From NCBI RefSeq assembly GCF_963576545.1, contig NC_083648.1, forward strand, positions 19,703,654 to 19,767,653: 64,000 nucleotides of DNA. Direction: 5' to 3'. Source of the stretch: Limanda limanda. Its lineage: Eukaryota > Chordata > Actinopteri > Pleuronectiformes > Pleuronectidae. Position 1 is the first letter of the stretch; each line of letters begins with the position of its first letter. Shown here piece by piece: positions 1-12,900 of the stretch. Made by a program: the position numbers and the translations under genes. Under the pieces are notes generated by a model. It worked only from the letters and a program-made list of their open reading frames with translations, ran no database searches and was not told where the DNA came from.

Positions 1-315
1 ACAGTTTCACTTGAAATGGCCTCAGAAATTGGTGGAGACTAAAAACTGAGCAAAGGGTAAGTGAATAATACACTTATATATGACAAATGACTGCTAATGT
101 TTTCCTGTATCTGCTATGTGTATAAACTGGTAGAGGATTATTTGCCAACACACTCAAATATCAACATTACTAGTAAATTTTAGGGTTTCAGGGCTCTTGC
201 AATGAGAATATCATTCTGTTAGTTTTCAGTGAAACACCTGTGGCGTTGGTATACACTCATACATACATACACTGATACACTCAAAAAGTCTAAGGCCTCT
301 CTACCTCTTTTCCAG
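1..315. other. mpp7 intron (3' part)
   Basis: This is the downstream part of an mpp7 intron whose 5' end lies outside the window. It ends in a usable acceptor (tacctcttttccag) just before the first visible exon at 316. Apart from a short run of ACATAC-type repeats near 260-285, I see no further feature. Confidence 0.6.
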
Positions 316-1765
316 CTGGTTTAAGAAGAAGTTTCCGACTAGGCAGACAGAGCAGCTGGGCCAGAGAGGTGGCTCGGTCCAGGAGGTGGAGTGAAGGGGT
401 ACATGGCTCATTTCATCCCCCCGCCTACATAGAGGTGTCCCTCTATCACCGAGACCCCAAGGACAGACACCGCCTGGTCGTTCTGGCTGGTATGTAAGAT
501 TAAGACATTTAAAAAGGCAGATTTCCATGTTGTGTTTGTTTATGAAGCACAAATGCTTCAAAATGGGTTCCAGCAGTGTGAATTTGTCTAACTTTGCTTT
601 ACACAGGTTAGAGCATGGTAGTTACTGTGGTAGTACTGTAAACACAGTGGTCACTGGTTGTGATCTGTTTTATATTATCCCACTGCCTTTTTTTTTTCCA
701 CACAAAAAAATCTAAATAACATGATCCCATTCGCTAAAAGGACAGTGTTATAGAAGCTGTTGTTGATCAAAAGAAAAAGTAACGCACTGATGAAGATTTA
801 TGTTCCGACTCTTGAGTGCAGGAACAATCCTTTCCCATCAGAAGCACGTAAACACTGTCAGAAAACTCTCAGTCAGAATATATTGTGTTCTCTTAAGTTA
901 CCTTGCGGCCCACCCCAGATTCACTTCCCTGCCAATCCTGAAGGCCTGCTCTATGTATTGCTGAGCTATATCGCTCCCCAGGGAATTTCACACGGAGCCT
1001 CGCGGAAGGTCTTTTTAACGTCATATCACGATACAACTGCAGGTCATCTGTAACTAAGGGACTCCAAGAAAGAACACAATGAACTCAGGGGGTGCATAAA
1101 AAAGCAAAGCAGAGATACATGACAGATGAATGGAGAGAAAGGGGATGAGCAGATTGTGAATAAGATCCCACATAATGTCAGCCAAGCGCTCCATCATCAA
1201 GCTGGAACAGTCAAGACAGCTTGGATTTAGATTTAGACCTATTTAATTGACTTGGAGCTTACCCCGACTCTGAATTAGGTTTTACTGTCTGCTGCGAAGG
1301 CCCTTCATTGACTAGAGGTCATCATTAAGAATATATACTTTATTGGCAATGAGTGTTAAAGACCGGAAAACCAAAACCCTTCATCGCTAAAACAGGACCA
1401 GCTGGATAATGTTTGACCAGGTTGGAAACATATCCTTTCAGTTTGCATTGTATACACATTAAGAATGAAACAAAGTTATGCCCCAGGAAAATTGGCGAAA
1501 GTGATCGGTCACACTCTACAGATGGAACAAAAAGAAAATATATAGCCTGGTGATGTTCCTCTTCAGTTCTGTGGAGCAGCTGTGAAGCTCATTAGCAGTG
1601 TACCAGTGGAGGGTCAATAAACTTGATATTTTGTAATGTATCAAGCTCATGCAACACAATGATGGAAAGGGCAGGTATGTCAGGAATCCTACTTTCAGAC
1701 AGTTAGAGTCTGATGCAATCTGGGGATGGACATACCTGCAATAGAAGAAAATCCCAGATGCTACA

Positions 1766-1835
<70 letters not shown>

Positions 1836-4800
1836 TTCATCCTGTGCATCCTACATTGAAATGACACTGATACTGTGTAGCCTTTGATACTATAAATTTT
1901 TCCGGAGGGTGTGGAACGTTCGATAGAAAGACGCAGACAGAGAGAACAGAGCAGAGCTGTTTGGAGAATCACTTTCAGGCTGAAATCAGGATGAAATCAG
2001 AGCTCTGTCTGTCTGCCTCTCTCCCTCTCTGATGATTCAGACAGATGTGTCTCCAGATCACAGAGTCCATTTGATGCTGGACATTAGCACACGATGATAC
2101 TGTTTTGATCTTTGTTTTTTTCGAGGGCCCAGCGGCGTTGGCGTCAGCGAACTGAAAAAGAGGCTCCTGATCTCAAACCCTGACCGCTATGGCGTCACTG
2201 TGCCGTGTAAGTGAGGCATCTACACGTTTCATACCTGTCACCTTTATCTCTTGCAAGCTAAAAGGTGCTCTCAGCTATTTGAAGTCAACTTTAGCCTCCC
2301 ATTCTCTTTCAGACACCACACGTGAGAAGAGGCGGCAGGAGACCGAAGGGGTGGATTATCATTTTGTGTCAATTAACATGTTTGAGGAGGACATTCTCAC
2401 TCACAGGTAGCGTATATGCTATATATACCCCACACTCTTTCTCTCCCTTTTAATACCAGTGATTACCCCTGCTGTCTTCTTATCATTTCATTCTGTGGAA
2501 CTCACGTATCTGTCGGTTTATGTCCCTATTCCCTTCAGGTTTATAGATTACGGGCAATACAAAGGTCATTACTACGGAACCAGTCTAGACTCTGCGCACA
2601 GAGTAATGGCCCAGGGCAAGGTGTGCCTCCTGGATGCTCATCCAAGTGTACGTATGATGTGCCAATAAACAAGAGAAATGTTTACTCAATCAACGGAACT
2701 TGGACCCGTTTCCAAGGAGGACATTTTTGAGCCAAAACTGCACACGTGTCCTCAAATCCTTCACACTGGTGCTTCATACTAGCACAAACAATGAATTAAA
2801 ACTTCCAGTTTTTCATCATATAACTTGTTGATGTCATATATATATAATAATATGTTTCCAAGTGTCCTCACTAAAGAGTTTAGTGCCTGGCAGTGGTGCT
2901 TCCTGCTTGGCCAGGCCCTATTGGCCGTGTTGATATGGTGGGAAGCCAGTGATGGATCACATGCTACTGGTGTGTCAGGGTGTGTGTGGTGGGGAAGGAT
3001 AGTGTGAACCTCCACATGGGTTACACCCTGCTAGTTCAGGGACTGGTGATTCAGAAGAAGCTTTTGATTCCATCCAAAGGTCGATTGGAGTTACAAGCAC
3101 TGTGATGTAAAAAAGGATTAATAAATATTCAAATTAAAATAAAATTCCGTCAGGCTGTTGATATGCTGCATATTATTTCCTGTACAACATTAAGACAGTC
3201 TGAAAAGTAATCTCTTATGATTGCAACCCAGAATGCTCAACTGTGCTGCAATCCTCTACACAAAATTCAACATATAACAAGTTTTATCTCTGCCAGATTT
3301 GAAATAATGCCAGAAGTTTCACACTACTCAAGGATCACAAAACGGAATGATTCAGATTTTGTTTGTTTTCATGCCAAAGGAGGGATCTTCTAAAACCTGG
3401 GTTTATTCCTGTGACTCGTGTTTACATTGTTTATTGTACTTTAAACACTGCCTTCATCAAATCCCCTCCCTTTCTTCTTTTTTTTTGCATTTGCAGAAAA
3501 TAAAGCACGTGTACACATCTGAATTCAAACCATACGTGGTGTTTGTGAAGCCACCACGTATGGAGGAGCTGCGTCTCACCAGGCGGCGAGCGAAATTCAT
3601 CTGCGATAAGGACGACGCAAACCCGGTCAAGATCTTTTCAGTAAGAGAAACACAGCGTAAGCACATGTACATCACATTCCACCTGGTAACACGTCTGGAG
3701 TCAGGGGCTTGATCCATGTCTTGTAACATGCAGGGCGGAGTGAGGTCAAACACCCTGGACGTAACACACCCACCAAACCCCGCACATGTACACACAACCA
3801 GAGTGAGTCCTGCACAGATCTTGCCTGACACATGGCTGACTTTTGCATTTAAGAGACATTTAAGAGGCATGGAGAGTTACAATGGTGCTCGGTGGGTGGC
3901 TTTTGGGTTCCATAATTTAAGAATGGATGATTTTGTCCAGAAGATGACAGGTTTCATCTTGTGTGTATACGTTATGGTTTCAAAAGAATGACCTAACCCA
4001 ATGAAGGAGGGTGTGCATTTAGTTTTGCTGGTGGGTTTCCAAACAAGAGAAGGTATATGACTCACTTCTCAAGCAAAACAAGAAGATGCTGGGTCTCTCT
4101 CAACATCCCCATCTGGCTCCTCACTCAGCGTTTGCTGCCCTTATTAAAGCCCAAAGGTCACACACCTGCAAGGGCTGGAGTTCGACCAGTGCCAAGCAGC
4201 AGAGGCCTCAGACAGTCCGGGCTGATCTGACACAGGGTTGTGCTGCAGCTGGTGGATTATACTCTCTGCATTTAACATATCTGTTACGCCTCGAATTGTA
4301 AAGTGGCTCAAGCTGAAAACAACCTGGAAAACTGTAAAAAAAAAAGCGGTAGGGATTGTTACTAGAATTATATAAATATCTGTAATTGTTATAATGGTAA
4401 AATACATTTTTTTATTTCAATTTGCTCAATCTAAATATTAAATAATTAACTTAACGTAACTAAATGTGAATTATTTTTGAAACAATCTAAAATTAACAGC
4501 AAGTAACATTGAGAAAAAATACTATATAATATCTGCAAGTTTGTACATTTTATTTTCGCAAAGGTTACATTTTTAATTTGAGTATTGTCTGAGCTAAAAT
4601 TACAATTTCAGTGTGCGGCACTTTACAAGTTGAGGCCCATAACACATTGAGGCCGTAAACGGTAATAGGGATAATATTCCGATAATGTTGGTGATATGAT
4701 GTTTTATTACTTTTACTGATTAAAAGTAGATTATTTTTTTCTGTTGCTTAATGGTTAATGAAATTACTCACAAGTAGTTGAGTACAGCTACAGGAAACCA

Positions 4801-5084
4801 AAAGCAGCATCTTGTTCCTTCATTCGTTGACAGAAGTGCTCTGTTTTTTACAGGAAGAGGATTTTGAGGACATGATCAACTTAGCTGAAACAATGGAGAA
4901 GCAGCACGGCCACCTGTTCGACAAGGTGATTGTTAATGGAGATATTGCCGTGGCGTTCAGGGAGCTGAAGGCAGACCTGGAGAAGATTGAGGAGACAGAG
5001 GTCCACTGGGTTCCTTCAGATTGGATCTGCTCCTCGCCAACAACGGAGCGGAGAAGTTGTGGTCATTTGACCGGCTGGATTTGA
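316..5084 (+). CDS. mpp7: MAGUK p55 family member Mpp7, C-terminal part (hook + guanylate-kinase-like domain), 5' end outside window
   Basis: Scaffold protein of epithelial polarity complexes, which in the known family works with DLG1/LIN7 and the Crumbs complex at junctions. Six exons are visible: 316-489, 2126-2206, 2313-2406, 2539-2647, 3497-3640 and 4854-5084, with consistent phases and GT-AG sites. The first encodes the basic SH3-GK linker (LRRSFRLGR) running into RLVVLAG. The others encode the GK-like fold: [25 protein letters not shown], the Y-G-Y-Y-G-T-S segment, [12 protein letters not shown], and [17 protein letters not shown]. The P-loop lysine of true guanylate kinases is absent (V follows GPSGVG), as expected for a MAGUK pseudo-kinase. 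The match to human MPP7 (EFKPY.IF.KPP, EEDF..MI) is better than to MPP3. L27, PDZ and SH3 domains lie upstream, outside the window. The C-terminus is odd: family members end near VPVSW plus a few residues, while this one reads VPSDWICSS and runs on about 17 residues. Confidence 0.93.
1769..1832 (+). repeat. (TG)n microsatellite in an mpp7 intron
   Basis: Nearly pure TG dinucleotide tract of about 64 bases in the intron between the hook exon and the first GK exon, about 290 bases before the acceptor at 2126. On the mpp7 transcript it reads as UG repeats, which proteins such as TDP-43 and CELF are known to bind. Confidence 0.95.
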
Positions 5085-7029
5085 ACTTTAAGCTCTTTAG
5101 ACGCATAAAATCCTAAGATTAAGTTTCTTGTTGTTAAATGATGCGTTTTACTTTGTAACTGTTTTTGACAGAACTTTGCTTGGATAGGAAATATGCCAAC
5201 CATGTATTTCTCTCTCCCATAGGCTAGGCAAAAAATTATAATATTTACTGTTTTCTAAAATATTACATTAGATTTCAACACCTTTGATAACAGGTTTTTT
5301 TTATTTTACATATTTTTCCATTTGTAAACAACTGCTGTGATTACCACAGTTTTCCACAGTGTCCCTGAGCGTGTACCTAATTAGGCAAACAGAATCCATG
5401 TCCCTCTCCCTTCGTCTGTCTCAGAGCCAGTTTTAATGTTGGCATTTGGCTGAAATAACGTCGGCTCGCAAGTCAAGGAAGAAGAAGAAGAAGAAAAAAA
5501 GGAAAAAGGAAACTCTTTCAGAGCTTGTGGCTGAGTGTAATCCTTCCCTGCCAAGTCGCAAACATCAGCATGTAATTATTCTGACAGCTGCCGCACTTCA
5601 ATTAACTGTAATGTACACCAGAGAAATATTATTAGTAACAGTCAGGAAGACCTTATTGCCAACAATATGCTATAGAAAATAGAGACACAACAGTCAATTA
5701 AAAAGCATAGACAACGTAGGCGTGGAGATGGTGTTCTGGTGATATTGTGTATAACATTTAAAGATGAAGACTATTCAATTTAAAGTTAAAATCATTGTTG
5801 TCGATTTTTAAGGCTTGGAATTGTGTATTTTTAAGCAGGCTACACTGGAAATCTTCGTCATGGTACATTAATCATGAAACTGTCTTTTTTTACACAAAAC
5901 ATATTGAGACAATTAAAAATAATTGGTTGCAATTTAGCGCTAGTGACACTCCAATTCTCCTATTTGAGCTCTGCAGCTGTCGGGCCGCACATTCTACTGT
6001 TCTCCTTCACAGAAGCTGCTCCGTCTAATTCCTTTTAATGGCCGCATTCCTCTACATTCACAGGGTTTCCTTCCTCTCTTTGGTCGCTGCGCTCAATTGG
6101 GTGTGAAGGAGTGTTAATGTGTCTATCAAGTTGTGTTTGGGAGGAAGAGGGAGCAGCGTGATGCGGAGAGACACTAATGGCTTTCGAGGGAGCGCGGACG
6201 TGCGAGGAGAAAGTTATGACCGCACGGAGCTCACTGTAAAAGCAAACTCAGGCTTGACACAGTGGATGAGACGGCCGGGACAGAGAGCACACCATCCAGC
6301 CTCAGGTGTTTATTTTACTTTCGCAGGCCTGTTGTCAGCGTCAAACACATCTGGGTAAACAACAGGGACAGGGACAGAACCCGAGCACTGGATCGGAGAT
6401 GCTCTGATTGGTGCATCCACACGTCTCCTGGACACCGAAAAACCTACAAACCAGGCTGCCATGACAACAGTTGCCCTTCTGCCAGGCCTGAAGACCGACC
6501 TCAGCCAAAGCGTGGCAGGATATATTTTCATCCCACCGCTGAGAATCTGCAGGCACCCTCTGAGATCATACCGACGCCATTTGAGACCCCGGAGTGATCC
6601 AATGAAAACTTGCCATTATTGTGTTCACTGCAGCCCCCCCCCTCAAACATTGCACAGAAGTATGATGTCAATTAGTCCTGGATAATTTGGCTCAATCATG
6701 TATCTGTCTGTTGGAAGTATGTACAAATAAATACGACTTACATTAAATAATATCATCATCTTTGAGTGAAATAGTTCAGAACTTTTAGGCAACTGTCATG
6801 CTAAAGCACATGATGAAAGGATACGGTTGTTAATCACTCAAACCTACAGAAAAGAAGGAAGGGAAAAATATTTTTCAGTTCATTACAGAAAACGTAACTC
6901 AAAATTCCTCTTACAAATGAAAATTTGAAACATGAACTGCATCTCTGTTGAGTTCAAATCACTCTGGGTTTCTGTCGCTACAGGCTGAAGCAGCCGACTG
7001 GTAGGGGATCAACTTAAATCAGAATACCA

Positions 7030-7288
7030 GTCTAATACCAGAGGGGTAGAGCGGTCGCCCTCCAACCTGAAGGTCTGTAGTTCGATCCCCAGTCTTCCCC
7101 ATCTGCAAGATGCTGAACCCTGATTTGGCCCTCATAGAACAACAGAAGTGCTGCTAATAGATGCACTATATGAATGTGTGTGTGAATGGGTGAATGTAAA
7201 ACTGTACTGTAAAGAGCTTTGAGTGGTCATCAAGACTAGAAAAGCACTATATAAATATACAAAACCATTTACCATTTACCATTTACCC
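7030..7288 (+). mobile_element. tRNA-derived SINE
   Basis: The 5' part resembles a tRNA gene with RNA polymerase III boxes: an A-box-like TAGAGCGGTC near 7046 and a B box AGTTCGATCCC at 7079-7089. The body carries the sequence familiar from many fish SINEs (GAGCTTTGAGTGGTC, CTAGAAAAGCACTATATAAAT). It ends in a short repeated tail (CATTTAC repeats). Family assignment is from memory and no search was run. Confidence 0.75.
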
Positions 7289-8389
7289 TGCTGGGGGGTT
7301 GTCATAGATCGCCAAGATCATATGAGGATGCTTAATATTGAGCCACCTGCATATCTAGCCTGTTAGCGTTGCACAATCATCGTTGCACAATCAGTCCTGG
7401 AATAGGTTGGCTCGAGACAGACCCACATGTTGGATCCTTCCTGCCTCAGGAATGGAAACGAAGCATTTGTCAGTCGCATTAGAAAGAGCCCTTGAAATGG
7501 GACAGCCTGGTCGTGCCTGTGTGATGCAACCCATCTTCCAATGCATTCTCTCAATGATACGGCCCCTGAATTGGGACACATGACTAACTGTTTTCGGAAT
7601 TTAACTCTTCACCTGTTGCATATCAGCTCATCGAAAGTAAAACAAGATGTAGAAGTACAAAACGTCCAATAGGAGACTTTAAGTTTTGGACACTTGAAGG
7701 CAACTCGATAAGTTGTAAAAGCGATGTTGCCATATTATCAGCTTATGGAGCTCTTATGACATGGTGCAGCATTCGGAGCCACGTTGCTGATCACGATGAC
7801 AAATCTATTTCCTTTCAACTCTGTTTTGTTTTCCCAACAACTCCCGAGGCAAATGTCTGGTTCTGTGAATGTTCAGCTATGATCACCAGCTGCTGCTGCT
7901 GGTTAGATACAGTAGGTAATCCTAGTCTGGCTTTTAACTAAAAACAGCTGCTAGTTGCAGAAGTTAAAATTAAATTGATGACAGTTGTTAAAGTAAACAA
8001 AACATCAGTGGGCTGTGAAACCAAAACAATGAGCTTAAAGATGCTAAAAGTCTGAGGGGAGAGTGAGAGTGATAAATCACTAATAATGTCATTAATAATA
8101 TTACCTTCCATGTTACACATAATCAATTGATTGTTAATGTGAAATCGTAAATTAGTGCAGCTTTAAATCAATATGCTGTAAATATATAACAGTAATTATC
8201 TCACTTACAGCAGGGCCATGTAACAGGACAAATTGAAGGATCTATTAATTAAATTGTGTAGGATATTAATCCTCAATTTGTATCTGCTGCATTACAACTA
8301 CTAAATTACACTTCATGGATATCTAAATATGGCTGTACTTCTTCAGGACATTCAAATCAGTTTCCCCCAAACATTTTGAGCTCCTTTGG

Positions 8390-8398
8390 ACACACACA

Positions 8399-8451
<53 letters not shown>
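8390..8451 (+). repeat. (CA)n microsatellite
   Basis: CA dinucleotide tract of about 60 bases with one early interruption (8401), in the mpp7-mkx gap about 1.5 kb upstream of mkx. Confidence 0.95.
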
Positions 8452-8454
<3 letters not shown>

Positions 8455-9909
8455 CCAAACTATCAAAACAAAAAGAGATATATCTCCATCCTCTGCGTTT
8501 TTTTCAAGCTCTCCTGGCTGCCGCACTAAGGTGCGTTCCCAGCTAACATCAACAGTCGAGTCGGCAAACATATCACAGAGGGACCGGAGTAAATGGTGTG
8601 TACGAGCATGTAGCCTTCTCTGACCGCCGCTGAGGAATGTGTGCGAGGAATTTACTGCACCTAACGGGGATGCTTCTGGTCCATGTGTTTTTCAGCTTTG
8701 AAACCATTGAAACCGAGCCCCCACCCCCTCGCACTGATACTGCTGAATTATGAACATGGACGTCATGAAGTCCTATTATATGTTGAGCGGTTGAACAAGT
8801 GCTGCTCAGGGTTTTAGCCAGAAGCTGTAGGCAGAGAACAAATATTGTATTACAAATGTTTGTTTCAGGATTATTAAGTTATGATTGTGCATGGCAAAGT
8901 CATCACTGTATATCCAAACAGTCTTACATAAGAGTGTTTAGATGTCGGGAGGACAAAACATGAGTGGATGACAAATAAAGCTCAACCATCCAGTCTGGAC
9001 TCAACATGTTGTTCTCTAGTTCAGGCTAAGCTTCTGTCAGACTCAGTTTTCTTAATTCTTCATGGTATCCCAAAGTGGAGATAGGCGTTATTATTGGATT
9101 ACCCCTGTTCACACAACAAACAATTTGCACATGCTAACACACTTACAGCACCACAAATATGTGGATTACACATGCAACACGGGCTGAGGATTATCCAGGC
9201 AGAGATCTATTCCATTTTCCACCATTTGTGTTGTTTTTCTTATTATGCACCAGTGTGTACTCAGCAGGATTCTCTGCCTAACATGGGGCACAGTTTGGTG
9301 GTTTTTGCCGGTTATTTGCAACTGTGCAATTACAGCCATAAATTTCCAGAATCTCCCTGGTAAAACATGTATTATTATTTGCTGACACGATGTTTGAGGA
9401 AAACCACAAGATCCAGGAGAATCACATGCCTCATGTAGAAAATATGAGGGCCCGTCGAGCTGCTCATCGCGGGCTGCAGTCGACACCGCACTGCATCTCA
9501 CTTGTAAATCTAAAAGACCGCAGTCGCTGGTATTCTTACACGTGCAGTATTTTTCTTACTGTGTGGTGGTGCTGCCACTGCTGCTCTGCAAGCTGCTCCT
9601 CACACAGCTCCAAGTAATTGGACGCAGGGAGAGCCAATAGGCAGCCGAGCAGCAGGTTATTTGAACTCTCCTAACACAGCTCAGCTAGAGCAGACTTTTC
9701 TAACATTGTTCTCTCATCAGAGTCTGTCATCATCAACTTTTTTCTCGGGCACACAGCTCCCCGCGGCCACAGACAGAACAGCAAGGGACCTATTTTTATG
9801 CCTTTTTCTAAATTACTTTTACACTGAGTGTGTCAAGGATGGGAACTTACTGCTTGTATTTACATCTGGAAGTCTACCGGTGCACCTGTTGATCGAGGAA
9901 ATCTCAAGA

Positions 9910-12900
9910 ATGGACAAAGTTGCGGTGATGAAGTCGGTCAGCGTGCTTGGTTTGGAGGACAACAGGCGCTCAGAGGAGAGGAGCAGGTTGAACTGTGTCG
10001 AATTACCTCAGAGCAGTTTCACAGACGGACAGAACCCAGACCTGCTGCAGTGTCAGGACACCACTCAAACCAGCTCTACTGTCGAATACAGAAGATGTGG
10101 GTAAGGATTTAAATATAATATAATATTAATATAATATATAGAATAGAATTTGCTTACTTTCCATTATTTTGCTAAAATGACTTAACTGAGTTCTTACGAG
10201 ATTTACTATAATAGCAAGCGCATTATATTGTGCAAATGTATTATTAAATGTAGAATGTATTTAGTTAGCTCTTACAGGAAGGGGTTAGTAATCTTTCTGT
10301 TGTTTTATCAGAGTCATAGTTTAAAGAGAGGGCTTTGCAGGTGACCTTAGTGAATCCATTCAGTGATTCCTGACTCCTGCAGGTCTCGTCTGGGTGGGGT
10401 CAAAGTTCGCCACAAGAGACAGGTGCTGCAGGACATGGCCCGACCCCTGAAACACTGGCTGTACAAACACCGAGACAACCCATATCCCACCAAGACGGAG
10501 AAGGTGCTGCTGGCTCTGGGGTCACACATGACACTCGTACAGGTGAGATGAGCTCATGCAAAACAAAATCAAAAGAGGAGATGAAGGATTTAAGGCAGTT
10601 GAGTGTTGAACCAGTTTCCTGAAACAAGGTGCGTCTGTGCAGGTTTCCAACTGGTTTGCAAATGCCAGGCGAAGGCTCAAGAACACAGTGAGACAGCCTG
10701 ACCTGAGCTGGGCCCTGAGGATCAAACTTTATAATAAATACATCCAGGGAAACGCTGAAAGGTTGAGCGTGTGCAGTGATGACACCGGCTCAGAGGGTGA
10801 GAGCTACAGATCTAAAACTTGTGCCACTGGAACAAGCAGGATGGTTTGTAACATCTCATGTCTCAAGAATGTTGTGTTTCCTTTACTGCAGATGAAGAGT
10901 TTCCCTTACAAACTCCCATCAGCCAGTCTAACTACGGCAGGTCGTCCTCCCACAAGAGCGTGCTTGAGAAACAGGGCAGCGTCCTCGCCATGGCCGACTC
11001 GGCCAACAGTGACGACAGCACGTCGCCCCCATCCAAATACAAGAGCGGTTTACTGAACCGGTATCTAAACGACACCCTGCGGCACATGATGGCAGCGAAG
11101 GCTGATGGCGTCACCTCTTCCCGCCAGAGGAGGAGCCACTCCGAGTCGTTCAGCTCCAACGACTGTGATCGAGATGTCGTGTCCCCGGCGTCGTCCTATG
11201 AGACTGAGACAAACTTTGTCTACCACATGGGTGAGAGAAATAACTGTTTTAATCCTGCAATTGAAATAGATCTGCACTCAACATGTGTAAAAACGTATTA
11301 TATTAGTATTAATGTACTGTATGTGTGACATATTATGATAACCCAACATTATCGTGCAAAATCGTGACAAGTAGCAATAAAATCCACTCCAGATTAAGAA
11401 TAAATGAATGATATCCCCTGTCCACATAAATTATTAAATCATCTTCCTTCATAATAGCAGATACATAGTGAATTTGATGAAAATTATTTGTTACCCTACT
11501 TCCCCTTAGTTCATTTTGACCACACCACAGTGTCCAGTAAAATAAGAGAAGGAAGGAACAGACATGTCCGCATGGCTCCTCACAGCTCACTGACATCAAG
11601 AAATGTTTGGCATTCCACACACAGCCAGAAGCTCAACGAGATTCAATTATAAAGTTACAGTGGAACTGGGACGAAGTTTGACACCCGGGTGCCCTTTCAG
11701 ACCTCTAGGGACCCCGGCACACCGACAGCCCGCAAATCTGCCGAAGTACCTGCAGCCAAAGCTTCTGCAAACATCACTAATAAAGACTCATGCAGATGCT
11801 GAAATCGCTCATTTTAAAATTGGATGGAGTTTGCGCTGGCTGCTGCTACGCACCGCAAATATAATTTCCATACACTAGAATGTGCCATTTGTTCCGCCTC
11901 AGCTTGTTGCCATGGTGGAAATGTCCAGTCCAGTCTCAAGGACAATTACACAATGTCTGAGACTTTATTCTTCCCAGGGTGAGGGGTGGAAACCTCAGCC
12001 AACATGTAGAAATGGAGCAGTTTGTCAGTAAAGCACTGAAGACGTCTCGTGGAGCTGCTGCTCACCTGTGAGAGAATTCTTGGCTTTTCCCATCCGCGTT
12101 TGAGGGTGTAGCTTGGTTTCCTGGACTCATGAATGCTTTGGCAGCCTTCCTGTCCCAAGTGACACTTTCCGACCTCAAAATAAATCTAATTTTACATCTA
12201 CATCATGAGAGCTTTTGAAACCATTTCTTCTCTTTAGAACTTCTCATAGTTTCACTCTAAAATTAAACCGGACATGTTTAAAGTTCCTTTTTTTGTCCTG
12301 GCAAAAACATTCCGAGTGTAAAGCAGGTTATTTAATGGATATTTTTATAGTCCGTGACAAGTCTTCATCTGTATCCGGGAAACTCAGATTAACCTCAAAC
12401 TGGCCCCCAGCTTGAATAACTCCAGGATAATTCATAAACTAAAGAGGCGAGAACATTTACAGGAATGGTGAACTTTTGAAGTGCAACATCAATGCATATT
12501 CTTTTACTAAACAAACACATTAAGTTATTTTTTATAATAAAATAATAATAATAAAGTATTTAATAGGTATTTATAGGAATTTAAAACTAGTAATACAAGT
12601 ATTCTCATTTACCTCATTCATTACAAACAGTGATAAGGCAATACACTTGCAGATGAACGTGCACTAAATATGAAGGTAGCAGCCGCTTGGCTTAGCACAA
12701 AGTCTGAAAATTAAAGTTAAACTAGCCTGGCAATGTCTGAAGGTTGCAAATCCATCTACCAGCAATTAGCTAATTAGCATATTTCATCCAAATTATAAAA
12801 AACTTAACTGTAAAAATTAGCCTACAAGAGGTTATGCACTAGGCTAGCTATTTCTCGGCCATTATCATCGACTGCTCTCAGCTGTCTATCATGATGTTTC

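Larger units (their letters stand above)
5085..9909. other. mpp7-mkx intergenic region
   Basis: This holds the mpp7 3' UTR (no strong poly(A) signal close to the stop; an AATAAA is at 6726-6731), a tRNA-derived SINE (7030-7288), a CA microsatellite (8390-8451) and the mkx 5' flank. A CCAAT box (GCCAATAGG, CCAAT at 9634-9638) lies about 270 bases before the mkx start codon. ARMC4/ODAD2, which separates these genes in human, was not found. Short open frames here show no recognisable protein. Confidence 0.6.

Noticed and set aside
5446..5682. Lysine-rich small protein
   Set aside because: Arises from an AAG/AAA-rich stretch in the gap after mpp7; no start context, splice support or homology.
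9661..9909. Longer N-terminus for Mkx from an upstream TTG
   Set aside because: The ATG at 9910 gives the family-like MDKVAVMKSVSVLGLED start; the upstream part has no similarity to Mohawk and is probably 5' UTR.
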